From Marisediminicola senii (GTDB lineage Bacteria; Actinomycetota; Actinomycetes; Actinomycetales; Microbacteriaceae): DNA of 63,705 nucleotides. This document shows, piece by piece, positions 50,999-60,700 of this stretch (position 1 is the first letter of the stretch; every line of letters starts with the position of its first letter). A model generated the notes under the pieces. It saw only the letters and a program-made list of their open reading frames with translations. It ran no database searches and had not been told where the DNA came from. The DNA lies in the NCBI RefSeq assembly GCF_011057645.1, contig NZ_JAALGE010000010.1:1-63705 (forward strand). The letters are read 5' to 3'. The position numbers and the translations under genes were made by a program.

Positions 50999-52702
50999 GT
51001 GTCAACCTCCACCCGAGCCCTGACCTTCACCGGAGTCGGCGTCAGCCCCGGACGCATCACGGGTGCGGTCCGGCAGATGCCGAAGCCCGTCAGCGAACCC
51101 CCCAAGGGCGAGCGACTGCCGCACAACCTGTCGGCGGATGACGCGGTGGTCAAGCTGCGCGCGGCAGCGAAGTCCGTGCAGGCCGACCTCAACCGGCGCG
51201 CGGGCAGTGCGCAGGGAGCGGGCAAGGCGGTACTCGAGGCGACCGCGCTGATGGCGGCCGATCCGCTGCTGATCAAGGCAGCGGTGAAGCTCGTCAACAG
51301 CGGGTCGTCGCCCGAGCGGGCCATCTGGGAATCCGGGGCCTCGGTCGCCGAGATGCTGCACAACCTGGGCGGCTACATGGCCGAACGTGCCACTGACGTG
51401 CTCGACGTGCGGGCGCGGATCGTCGCGGAACTGCGCGGCGAGCCCGCCCCCGGAATCCCGGTCGTCGACGAGCCGTTCGTGCTCGTCGCCGAAGACCTGG
51501 CCCCGGCCGACACCGCGACCCTCGACCCCACCAAGGTAACCGCGCTGGTCACCTCGGGGGGCGGGCCGCAGTCGCACACCGCGATCATCGCGCGCGCCCT
51601 CGGGCTGCCCGCGGTCGTCGCGGCGGAGGGCGTCGACGGCATCGCCGACGGCACCGAGGTGTTCGTCGACGGCGCTGCAGGAAGCATCCATGTCGATCCG
51701 ACCGACGACGACCGTGCCGCGGCCGTCGCGTGGGCCAAGACCGCCGCGACGCTCGCCGTGTTCGGCGGCACCGGCGTCACGTCAGACGGCCACCGCGTGC
51801 AACTGCTGTCGAACGTCGGCGGCGCGAAGGACGCGATCGCGGCGGCGAAGGCGGGCGCCGAGGGCGTCGGCCTGCTGCGCACCGAGTTCCTGTTCCTCGG
51901 CCGCGACTCCGAGCCGTCGGTCGACGAGCAGGTCGAGGCGTACCGCGGCGTGTTCGACGCGTTCCCCGGCAAGAAGGTCGTCATCCGCACCCTGGATGCC
52001 GGCGCCGACAAGCCGCTGCCGTTCCTCACCGACGCGTCGGAGCCGAACCCGGCGCTCGGCGTGCGCGGCTACCGCACCGACTGGACCTCGCCCGGCGTTC
52101 TCGAACGACAGCTCTCGGCGATCGCCACGGCCGCCGACGGATCCGAGGCGGATATCTGGGTGATGGCCCCGATGATCGCCACGTCGGAAGAGGCCGAGCA
52201 CTTCGCCGGCATGTGCGCCACGGCGGGGCTCAAGACCCCCGGCGTCATGGTCGAGGTGCCATCCGCGGCCCTCATGGCGCGGGAGATCCTCGACGAAGTC
52301 GACTTCGTGAGCCTCGGCACCAACGACCTCACCCAGTACGCGATGGCCGCCGACCGGCAGCTCGCACCCCTCGCCGCACTGAACAGCCCGTGGCAGCCCG
52401 CGGTGCTGCGCCTCATCCGCATCACGGTGGAGGGCGCCGATTCGCACGAGTCGCACAAGCCCGTCGGAGTGTGTGGGGAGGCGGCATCCGACCCCGCCCT
52501 CGCCGTCGTGCTCGTCGGCATCGGGGTCGCGACGCTGTCGATGACCGCCCGGTCGCTTTCCGCGGTCGGTGCCGTGCTCGCGAGCGTCACCCTCGAGGAG
52601 ACCCGCGAACTCGCGCAGCTCGCGCTTTCTGCCCGCAGCGCGGGCGAAGCGCGCGACGCCGTGCGGGCGCGCCTGCCCATCCTCGAGGAGCTCGGGCTGT
52701 AA
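50999..52702 (+). CDS. ptsI: Phosphoenolpyruvate-protein phosphotransferase (PTS enzyme I)
   Basis: The 567-residue protein has an N-terminal swivelling domain with phospho-His193 in TSGGGPQSHTAIIARAL, and a C-terminal PEP-binding TIM barrel with GLLRTEFLFLGR, RTLDAGADKPL and SLGTNDLTQYAMAADR. The active-site Cys is in VGVCGEAASDP. It starts the PTS phosphorelay from PEP to HPr. GTG 50999 follows fruA by 68 bp. The protein has the normal length and all catalytic motifs. Confidence 0.95.
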   Translation: MSTSTRALTFTGVGVSPGRITGAVRQMPKPVSEPPKGERLPHNLSADDAVVKLRAAAKSVQADLNRRAGSAQGAGKAVLEATALMAADPLLIKAAVKLVNSGSSPERAIWESGASVAEMLHNLGGYMAERATDVLDVRARIVAELRGEPAPGIPVVDEPFVLVAEDLAPADTATLDPTKVTALVTSGGGPQSHTAIIARALGLPAVVAAEGVDGIADGTEVFVDGAAGSIHVDPTDDDRAAAVAWAKTAATLAVFGGTGVTSDGHRVQLLSNVGGAKDAIAAAKAGAEGVGLLRTEFLFLGRDSEPSVDEQVEAYRGVFDAFPGKKVVIRTLDAGADKPLPFLTDASEPNPALGVRGYRTDWTSPGVLERQLSAIATAADGSEADIWVMAPMIATSEEAEHFAGMCATAGLKTPGVMVEVPSAALMAREILDEVDFVSLGTNDLTQYAMAADRQLAPLAALNSPWQPAVLRLIRITVEGADSHESHKPVGVCGEAASDPALAVVLVGIGVATLSMTARSLSAVGAVLASVTLEETRELAQLALSARSAGEARDAVRARLPILEELGL

Positions 52703-52780
52703 CCGGGCCGAGCACAACCACCACCGAACGTCACCGCAGTACCGTTACCACTGTCACTACCGCCACCAGGAGGAACCCCT

Positions 52781-53059
52781 ATGTCTGAACGCAAAGCCAC
52801 CATCGCCAGCCGCGTCGGCCTGCACGCCCGCCCCGCAGGCATCTTCGCCGCCGCCGTCGGCGAGCTGCCCGTCGACGTCACCATCGCGATGGAAGACGAC
52901 CCGGCCGAAGACGCCATGGACGCGGCGAGCATCCTGTCGCTGATGGCGCTCGGAGCCGGCAACGGCGACGTCGTCGTGCTGCGCGCCGAGGGAGAGGGCG
53001 CCGACCAGGCACTCGACTCCCTCGTGAAGATCCTCGAGACCGACCTCGACGCCGAGTAG
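52781..53059 (+). CDS. ptsH: HPr phosphocarrier protein
   Basis: The 92-residue protein has phosphorylated His15 in GLHARPAG and the second-helix sequence AASILSLMALGAGNGD. It passes phosphate from enzyme I to FruA. It closes the operon and is followed by a strong terminator. AGGAGG lies 7 bp upstream of ATG 52781. No HPr kinase is in the window, as usual in actinobacteria. Confidence 0.96.
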   Translation: MSERKATIASRVGLHARPAGIFAAAVGELPVDVTIAMEDDPAEDAMDAASILSLMALGAGNGDVVVLRAEGEGADQALDSLVKILETDLDAE

Positions 53060-53088
53060 GTCCCACCACCGCGTCACGCCGACGCCCA

Positions 53089-53126
53089 GAACGCCCGGGG
53101 TTCACGCCCCGGGCGTTCGTCGTTTT
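53089..53126 (+). terminator. Rho-independent terminator of the fructose PTS operon
   Basis: A perfect 12-bp stem (GAACGCCCGGGG; arms 53089-53100 and 53107-53118) with a 6-nt loop is followed after GTCG by TTTT. Confidence 0.85.
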
Positions 53127-53166
53127 GTGCGGCTACTCCCCCACCAGTGCGGCTACTCCCCCACCA
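53127..53166. repeat. Perfect 20-bp tandem duplication across the nuclease-helicase stop codon
   Basis: Two identical 20-bp units (53127-53146 and 53147-53166) follow each other. The second contains the last codons and TAG stop of the minus-strand nuclease-helicase gene; the first repeats the same sequence beyond the stop. Confidence 0.95.
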
Positions 53167-56100
53167 GCGTGATGAACGCGCTGAGCTGCGCGAGCCCGGC
53201 CACGCTCGTCGGCAGGTACCCGGTCAGCGCCGGCGAGTACAGCAGGTACGCCGACCACTGCGCCCGCGAGATCGCGACGGTCAGCCGGTTCGCGATCAGC
53301 AGGAACTCGACTCCGCGCGGCACCTCCGCCGCGTCCGACGCCGACAGCGACACGATCGCGACCGCCGCCTCGCGCCCCTGGAACTTGTCGACGGTGCCCA
53401 CCGCGATGTCGCCGAGTCCCGCCGCCGCGAGCCGGTCGCGCAGAAGCTCCACCTGCGCGTTGTACGGCGCGACCACGATGATGCCGCGCTGCCCGAGCGG
53501 TGCCGTCACCCCGCCCGCGCTCCACGGCCGCCCCAGCAGGTCGAGCGCGAGCGCGACGACCTCGTCGGCCTCCTCGGGCGACGACGTCGAGTTGCCCGCG
53601 TGCGGTACCGGTATCGGGTGCAGTCCGGGCTCCACCCCGCCGAGCGATCGATCCGATGGATGCGACCGCAGCTGCCCCTCATACGACAGCCGTGACACGG
53701 GCGCGCAGACCTCGGGGTGCATCCGCCAGCTCGTCGGCAGAAAGTAGCCGAACTCGGGCGGCAGCACGCCGTGCCCGGCCGACAGCCAGCCGAGTGCCGA
53801 TTCGTCGATCGGCTCCGGGTGCGTGCCCTGGCTCACCTGCGGAAGCTGCTGAGGGTCACCGAGCAGCAGCAGGCGTTCGGCGGCAACCGCCGACGCGATC
53901 GTGGTCGCGAGCGAGAACTGCCCGGCCTCGTCGACCACGAGCAGGTCGAGCGACCCGCGCGCAAACCTGCCCTCGTTGCTGAAGTCCCACGCCGTGCCGC
54001 CGATAACGCACCCGCCTTCCTCCGCCAGGAACGACGCGAACCCGGTGGGCGTGAGCGCGGTCCACCTCGCTGGCTCGTCGCCGTCACGCGGCTTCTCGCC
54101 GTCGCGCGGCTTCTTGCCCACGCGGGCGGTGTCGAGTCCGACCTCGAGCCCCGCCTCGACGACCGCGCCGAGCATGTTCTCGACCGCGGCGTGCGATTGT
54201 GCGACGACACCGATCCGCCAGCCGTGGTTCACCACGAGATCGACGATCACGTGCGAGCCGGTGAACGTCTTGCCGGTGCCCGGCGGGCCCTGCACGGCGA
54301 GGTAGGAGTGATCCAGCGCGAGCACGGTGTCGCGGATCGCGGCACGGAGGTCGTCGCCGGTGGCCGGGGTGATGACCGCTCCGCCGCGCAGCCGAGGGGG
54401 CTGCCGTCGAAGCAGGTCCAGCGAGGCATCCATTCGCATCCCGGGTAGCGCCGCGAGAACGCCGCGCCCCCACTCGGCGATCGCGGTCACCTGCGACCCG
54501 GCGGCCGGCGGGGTGCCAGGAGCCAGCGCCATCGGCAGCTCGGAGTAGTGCGGGGCCTCCTTCTCGAGCGTCTCCTCGACCACGATCGCGCCGTCATCCA
54601 ACACCTCGCGCACGAGCACCTCGCGCACCGTGCGGGCGCCGGGGTCGCTGCTGCGGGTGATGGGCGGATACGGCTCGTCGTAGAGCATGAACGGCTTGCT
54701 GCCCGGCCCGATCGAGCTGCCGGGCGCGAGGGTGCCGCGAATCTCGAGGATGCGACGGTCGATCCTCTGCCTGCCCTCGCGGTGCCAGTCCCTGGCCACC
54801 TCGACGCTGTCGACCACGAGCACGTTGCGGGTGTCTGCCCACTCCTCCACCGGGGCGTTCAGGCGGGAGAAGTGCTCCCACCAGAAGCTCTTCTGCTCGC
54901 GCCGGTGGTAGTCGATCGCGGCGGAGGCCAGCGCGAGCGCGGTCTGGTCGGCGGTGCGCTCGAGCGGGGGGACGTGCTCGAGCAGCGCCGTGAGCGCGGT
55001 GACCACCTGGTCCGGTTCGCGGTCGACGAGCAGCGGTGCCTCTCCCGCGCGTCCGGCAGGCACGATGCCGTTGTCGTCGGCGCGGTCGAGCAACCAGTCG
55101 CGCAGTTTCAGCGTCGACCGGCAGTCGTAGCGGTTGTAGTCGGCGATCTCGTGGAGCACGCGCGCCGCGGCATCCATGTCTCCGGCCTCCTGTAGCTCGC
55201 GGGCGCGGACGTATTCGGTGATCGAGTCGGCCGCGTTGGCCACCCCGTCGCGCTCGTCGTCGCCCATGTAGAGCGGTTCGAGCTTCTTGAGCGAGTAGCT
55301 GCGGCTGCCTACCCGCACCGCTTTCTTGACGATCGGGTACAGGTCGACGAGCACCGAGCCGCGCAGCAGGTCGTCGATGGCCTCCTCGCCCACCCCGTGG
55401 CGCGCGGCAAGGCTGAGCAGGTGGGTGCGCTCGTATGCGGCGTAGTGGTAGACGTGCATTTGTGGATGCTTCGCGCGCCGCTCGGTGAGGTAGTCGAGAA
55501 AGTCGACCAGCGCCCGCCGCTCCTCCGCCAGGTCGTGGGCCCAGAACGCCACGAACGTCTCATCGGGCTCGACCAGCCCGAACAGGTAGTCGAGCCCCCA
55601 CGCGTCGCCCTCTTGGTAGAGCGGGTCTCCCTCGAAGTCGAAGAAGATGTCGCCGGCGTCGGGGGCGGGCAGCGCCGCAAGGGCGGCCGGCGCGATCACG
55701 GCGTACGGCAGCGGGTTCTGGGCGGTGACGGGTTCGAGCTGCATGCGCGCCTGCTGCGCGAGCGACGCGAGGGTGGCCAGCGACATGTCGTCGATGGGGG
55801 TGGATGCCGCGGCCAGCTGGTCGATCGTCTCGATGCCCGCCGCACGCAGCGCGGTGCGCTGGCTGAGTCGCAGGCCGGCGACGAGCAGCACGTCGCGGTG
55901 CAGCTGCACCTGCTCGTCGCACGCGTCGCACCGCCCGCACGCCGTGTAGCGGGAGTCGCCCCACGGCGTCGGCAGCGGGTCGGCGACGCGCCCGTCGACG
56001 ATCTGCTGCAGGCGCGCGCGGCGCTTGCGGTACACGGGCAGGATGTCGGCCAGCGCGTGGGTGCTGGTGCTGCCGTCGCCGAGCACGAGGTGCACCCGGT

Positions 56101-56581
56101 CGCCGATCGGGATGCCCGTGCGCACGAGCTGTTCCGCGTAGGCGGCGAGCTGCAGCAGCGCGGTGATCTTGGCCTTGCGGGCGAGCTTGGTGTCGTACAC
56201 CTCGTAGCGGCCGTCGTCGGCGCGGATGATGAAGTCGGCGTACCCGAGAAATCGGCCGTCGAAGAACGCAGCCTGGAACACGGCAGCCGCGCCGGACTGG
56301 AACGCCGCGGTGGTCGCGGCCGCGGCGGCAGCGACCTCGCGCGCCGCCGGACGCTCGATCTCGACCACGTCGTGGGTGGTGCGCAGCCGGTCGAGAAAAG
56401 CCTGCTCGTGCACGTCGCCGAGCAGCCCGGTGCGCACGAGCATGTCGTCTTCGATGTGCGGAGGCGCGTCTATGCGGCCGAGTTTCGCGTCGAGGGAGCG
56501 CATCAGCGCCCACTCGCATGACGATGCCGCGGTGAGGTCGCTCGCCGAGTAGACGACGGTCTCGGGGTCGAGCAGAAACAC
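53153..56581 (-). CDS. TM0106-family RecB-like nuclease, RNase-H-like exonuclease and SF1 helicase in one chain
   Basis: The 1142-residue protein begins with a RecB/Cas4-like nuclease: D116 in YADFIIR and E127-x-Y-D130-T-K132. Four cysteines (C22, C215, C218, C221; CGRCDAC) are placed like the Fe-S cluster ligands of Cas4, AddB and Dna2. A second exonuclease-like domain follows (FFDFEGDP around 315; HYAAYERTHL; YNRYDCRSTLKL). A C-terminal SF1 helicase has QGPPGTGKT near 765 and VVDEAGQFS near 882. GTG 56581 has AAGGAG upstream. The layout suggests DNA or RNA end-processing; the biological role of the family is unknown. It converges with the PTS operon. Confidence 0.88.
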   Translation of the reverse strand: MFLLDPETVVYSASDLTAASSCEWALMRSLDAKLGRIDAPPHIEDDMLVRTGLLGDVHEQAFLDRLRTTHDVVEIERPAAREVAAAAAATTAAFQSGAAAVFQAAFFDGRFLGYADFIIRADDGRYEVYDTKLARKAKITALLQLAAYAEQLVRTGIPIGDRVHLVLGDGSTSTHALADILPVYRKRRARLQQIVDGRVADPLPTPWGDSRYTACGRCDACDEQVQLHRDVLLVAGLRLSQRTALRAAGIETIDQLAAASTPIDDMSLATLASLAQQARMQLEPVTAQNPLPYAVIAPAALAALPAPDAGDIFFDFEGDPLYQEGDAWGLDYLFGLVEPDETFVAFWAHDLAEERRALVDFLDYLTERRAKHPQMHVYHYAAYERTHLLSLAARHGVGEEAIDDLLRGSVLVDLYPIVKKAVRVGSRSYSLKKLEPLYMGDDERDGVANAADSITEYVRARELQEAGDMDAAARVLHEIADYNRYDCRSTLKLRDWLLDRADDNGIVPAGRAGEAPLLVDREPDQVVTALTALLEHVPPLERTADQTALALASAAIDYHRREQKSFWWEHFSRLNAPVEEWADTRNVLVVDSVEVARDWHREGRQRIDRRILEIRGTLAPGSSIGPGSKPFMLYDEPYPPITRSSDPGARTVREVLVREVLDDGAIVVEETLEKEAPHYSELPMALAPGTPPAAGSQVTAIAEWGRGVLAALPGMRMDASLDLLRRQPPRLRGGAVITPATGDDLRAAIRDTVLALDHSYLAVQGPPGTGKTFTGSHVIVDLVVNHGWRIGVVAQSHAAVENMLGAVVEAGLEVGLDTARVGKKPRDGEKPRDGDEPARWTALTPTGFASFLAEEGGCVIGGTAWDFSNEGRFARGSLDLLVVDEAGQFSLATTIASAVAAERLLLLGDPQQLPQVSQGTHPEPIDESALGWLSAGHGVLPPEFGYFLPTSWRMHPEVCAPVSRLSYEGQLRSHPSDRSLGGVEPGLHPIPVPHAGNSTSSPEEADEVVALALDLLGRPWSAGGVTAPLGQRGIIVVAPYNAQVELLRDRLAAAGLGDIAVGTVDKFQGREAAVAIVSLSASDAAEVPRGVEFLLIANRLTVAISRAQWSAYLLYSPALTGYLPTSVAGLAQLSAFITLVGE

Positions 56582-56694
56582 GGCACTCCTTCGTGGCGCA
56601 CCCTCGCGCGTGGCGGCCGTCGTCAGCGTAACCAATGTCAATCCCCCTCCCGGGGAAATACGCGGGCCCCCGTGCCGCGTTGTCCCCACCGTCG

Positions 56695-56710
56695 CCCCGC
56701 GTCAGCGGGG
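56695..56710. promoter_or_regulatory. Inverted repeat in the divergent gap before the aldo/keto reductase
   Basis: CCCCGC-GTCA-GCGGGG lies 56 bp before the aldo/keto reductase start in a 184-bp divergent gap that otherwise shows no gene. It may be an operator. Confidence 0.35.
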
Positions 56711-56765
56711 CACACCACGCAAGTCGCCCGTGCTCCAGCACTGGCGCAACGAACGGGAGAACCAT

Positions 56766-57626
56766 ATGACTGGCACCCACGCATCCGAATCGGGAACCTT
56801 CGCCATCGGCGGAGACCTCACCGTCAACCGTCTCGGCTACGGCACCATGCAGCTCACCGGCTCCGGAGTCTGGGGAGAGCCCCGCGACCCCGAGGAGGCC
56901 GCCAGGGTACTGCGCCGCGCCGTCGAGCTCGGCGTGAACTTCATCGACACCGCCGACTCCTACGGCCCCTCCGTCGCCGAGAAGCTCATCCAGACCGCGC
57001 TCGCCCCGTACAACGATGACCTCGTCATCGCGACCAAGGCCGGACTGACCCGCCAGGGTCCCGGAGTCTGGACGCCCGTCGGACGCCCGGAGTACCTGCG
57101 CCAGCAGGTCGAGATGAGCCTGCGCATCCTGAGCCTTGAGCGCGTCGACCTCTTTCAGCTGCACCGCATCGACCCCGCCGTGCCGCTCGAAGACCAGGTC
57201 GGCGAGCTCAAGGCGCTGCAGGACGAGGGCAAGATCCGCCACATCGGCCTGAGCGAAGTGAGCGTCGACGAGGTCGAGGCCGCCAGCAAGGTCGCCACCA
57301 TCGCGACGGTGCAGAACCTGTTCAACCTCGCCAACCGCTCGGCCGAGCCGCTGCTCGACTACGCGGAGAAGAACAACATCGGCTTCATCCCGTGGTTCCC
57401 GCTCGCGACCGGAGAGCTCTCCGCCGCCGATGGCCCGCTGACCGCACTCGCCAAGCAGCACGACGCCACCCCGTCGCAGCTGGCACTGGCCTGGCTGCTG
57501 CGCCGCTCACCGGTGATCCTGCCGATCCCCGGCACGTCGTCTGTCGCGCATCTCGACGACAACATGGGCGGCGCCGCGATCACGTTGACCGACGCCGAGT
57601 TCGAGGAACTCAGCAACGCGGCCTGA
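56766..57626 (+). CDS. Aldo/keto reductase
   Basis: The 286-residue TIM-barrel protein has the catalytic tetrad in FIDTADSYGPS (Asp, Tyr), VIATKAGL (Lys) and LFQLHRIDP (His), and PIPGTSSVAHLDDN as the NADPH loop. It is of the oxidoreductase class resembling bacterial YhdN/IolS-type enzymes; the substrate is unknown. GGGAGAACC lies just upstream of ATG 56766. It is a single gene. Confidence 0.92.
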   Translation: MTGTHASESGTFAIGGDLTVNRLGYGTMQLTGSGVWGEPRDPEEAARVLRRAVELGVNFIDTADSYGPSVAEKLIQTALAPYNDDLVIATKAGLTRQGPGVWTPVGRPEYLRQQVEMSLRILSLERVDLFQLHRIDPAVPLEDQVGELKALQDEGKIRHIGLSEVSVDEVEAASKVATIATVQNLFNLANRSAEPLLDYAEKNNIGFIPWFPLATGELSAADGPLTALAKQHDATPSQLALAWLLRRSPVILPIPGTSSVAHLDDNMGGAAITLTDAEFEELSNAA

Positions 57627-57672
57627 TCCGGGCTCCAGCGCCGGACTGGCGCGGTAATCGACGCCGAACGCC

Positions 57673-57717
57673 GGGCACATCGTGCCCGTCGTTCTCGCTG
57701 TTCTCGCTGTTCTCGCT
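57673..57717. repeat. Hairpin and 9-bp tandem repeat downstream of the aldo/keto reductase
   Basis: GGGCAC-ATC-GTGCCC (57673-57687) may end the aldo/keto reductase transcript. It is followed by three exact copies of GTTCTCGCT (57691-57717) next to the 3' end of the convergent surface-protein gene. Confidence 0.8.
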
Positions 57718-57734
57718 GTTCGCTCGCGGAGCGC

Positions 57735-60700
57735 TCAGCTCGCGCAGCGCTCCATCGACTCGACCGCGGTGGAGACCGAGTGCGGCCCGCCGAGGATCAC
57801 CGTGGCCGGTGCATCGTCGCCGAGACCCGCGATGTCAGCGATCATTCCGGCGGGAACGCAGCCGCCAGGCACGATGTAGAGCGGTGCGGCGATGAGTCCC
57901 GCGTAGGCGGTTCCGGCGAGGGCGTCAGGAAAGTTCTGCCCCGTCGCGACGAACACGGTGCTCGCCGACGCGAACGCCTCCTGGTTGACGTTGCGTGACA
58001 CCTCGTACCGGTCGGCGCCGCCCAGGCGCACGGTCGGCGCGAGGGACTTCGCGGCAGCCTCGATACCTGTCGACACCGAGTTGGGTCCGCCCGCGATCAC
58101 GATGTCGTCGACGTCGAGCGCGCGGATGGCGTCGCGCGTCGCAGGGTCGAGGGTGCCCGCGCGCCCGTTCACGAGCAGCACGGCGCCGCCCTGTGACCCG
58201 GCGGCCGCTCCCGCCGAGAGAGCGTCGGGAAAGTTCGCGCCGGTCGCGAGGTACACGCGAGAGGCGCCCGTGTCGCCGGCGCCGGTGTCGCCGGTGCTCG
58301 CGGTACCCGTTGTAATCGTGGTGCCCGCGGTACCGCCCCGCGCCGCGCCGCCCACCCTCGCGTCGGCGAACAGCGACGACGAGTCGCCGAACGCGTACTC
58401 GACGATGGCGCGGGATGCCGCGTAGCGGTCCGCCCCGCCGAGGCGGACGATCTCCGGCGTCAGGCGCGACAGCGACTCGTACACCGCGGCAGACACCGAC
58501 GCGGTGCCGCCCACCACGACGATGCGCTGCGGCTTGAGCCGCGCCAGTTCGGCGGCCACGGCCCGCGGCACCGCGGTGGGCTGCACGAGCAGCAGAGGAC
58601 CGCCCTGCGCTGCGGCCGCGGGAGCCGCGCTCAGGGCGTCCGCGTAGTCGGTGCCCTTGGCGATGTACACGACGGGCACCCCCGGGTCGTACCCGCGGGC
58701 GATGCTCACCGCCACGTCGTAGCGGTCGTCCCCGGTGTGGCGCTGCACCGCGGCATCCATTGCGGGAAGGGCGGTCGTGGATGCCGCGGCGCGCAGTGAC
58801 ACCGAGGCGGTCGTGTAGTTGTCTGCCGGCGAGAGGCTCCAGCCCACCGCGGTGGTGCCGGCGCCCGCGGCGCGCTCGACGATCGCGAGGCGGCCGAGGT
58901 CACGGCTGTCGTGGTCGACGTTGACGCGGGACGTTCCGCGCGCGGTGCCGGATGAAGAGACGGTGCCGCCCTCCTGCGTGGCGATCGCGCTGACCACGAG
59001 GGATCCGGCGGGGTTCGTCGGCACCGTCGAGGTGGTCGACGTGCCCCAGCCCCCGGAGTGCTTGACCGAGGTGCCGAACGGGTTCGCCTGGTCGACCCCG
59101 GTGTAGGTGCTGACGGCCGCCGAGGTGAGCACGTGGGCGCTCGACGTGATGGTGACCGCCGACTTTCCCTTGGGCGGGTTGACCAGGCCGTAGATGCTGA
59201 CCCCGGTGACGTCGGTGAAGACGGCGCCCCGCAGGAGCGTCATCGGGCGGCCCGCGTAGGTGACCCGGGTGGTGGTGGCGGCACGGGTGCCGACCGTGAC
59301 GAGGGCTACGCGGTTGTCACCCGATGCGGTGTGGCTCAGGGTGGCCACGTTGCGGAACCCGCTCGTACGCGAGGTGAGTGTCGTGGCGTCGAACTTCGGC
59401 GTGGAGCCCGACGGGTTCGGTGCGGGTGTCGGTGTCGGTGTCGGCGCGGGCGTCGGAGCGGGCGTCGGGTTCGGCGTCGGCACTGGCGTTGGCGTTGGTG
59501 CCGGTGTGGGAGTCGGCACTGGCGTCGGCACGGGAGTCGGCGCTGGCGTGGGCACCGTGCTCGAGCCGGCGGCGGCCCGCAGGCTGACCGCCGCGACGGA
59601 GTGGTTGTCCGACGGCGCGATGTTCCAGCCGATGGTCGTCGGGCCCGTGGTGGATGCGACCTGGTCGGCGACGGCGTGCCTGCCGAGGTTGGCGTCGTTG
59701 TGGGGCGAGTTCGCCCTGCCGGTTCCAAAGGTCGGCGTGACGGCCGCCGACGACCGCAGGGCGATGGCGTGCACGACGAGCGAGCGACCGGGGCTGGCAG
59801 CGACCGAACCGGTGGCACGGTCACCCCACGCGTCGGTGAGCTTCATGGTCGACCCGAACGGCGATGCCTGGTCGACGCCCACGTAGCTCGTGACGGTGGC
59901 CGAGGTGAGTACGTAGTTGTTGCTGCTCACGGTGACCGTCGCGGGGCCGGTGGGCGGGTCGACCAGGCCGTAGATGCTGACGCCGCTGACGTCGGTGTGG
60001 ATCGCGCTCTGCAGCAGCGTCATCTGGCGCCCCGCGTAGCTGACGCCGGTGGTGGTGGCGGCCCGGGTGTTGACGGTGACGATTGCGACGCGGTTGGTGC
60101 CCGCGGCGGTGTGGGTCAGGGTCAGTTCCTTCTGGTAGCCGGTGGTCGGCGACGAGGAGCTGGCGGCATGGAACGCGGGAGCCGCTCCCGCGGCAACCTC
60201 GGGCGCGGGCGTCGGTACGGGTGCTGGGGTCGGGGTCGGGGTCGGCTTCGGCTCGGTGACCGCGGAGTCCGGCGCCGGCGTGGGCTTCGGAGTGGGCACA
60301 GGCACGGTCGGCGTCGGCGCGGTCGCGGTCCCGGGCTGGTAGCTGAACGTTCCCTGGCCCCGCCATTCGCCGGCCTTCGCGACGTTGGCGTCATACGATG
60401 CCTGCTGACCGTTCGGGGTGTTGAAGGTGCCGTCGTACGAGCCGTGCTGTCCGACCAGGTTCGGGTAGAAGTGCGCGGCGTAGTAGTAGTTGCTGTCTCC
60501 GCCGACCGGCTTTATCCACGGGCCACCCGGGTGGTACGAGGTGATCGAGTGCACGCCGGAGTACGACCCGGTGGGCACCACGATGGTCTTGGTGAAGCCG
60601 ACACTGGTTCGCAGCCAGGTGTAGATGTCCTGCGAGATGGTCTCCCACTGGCCGGGCGACACGTTCGCCGGTTCGTTCACCATGTCGAACCAGACGAGTG

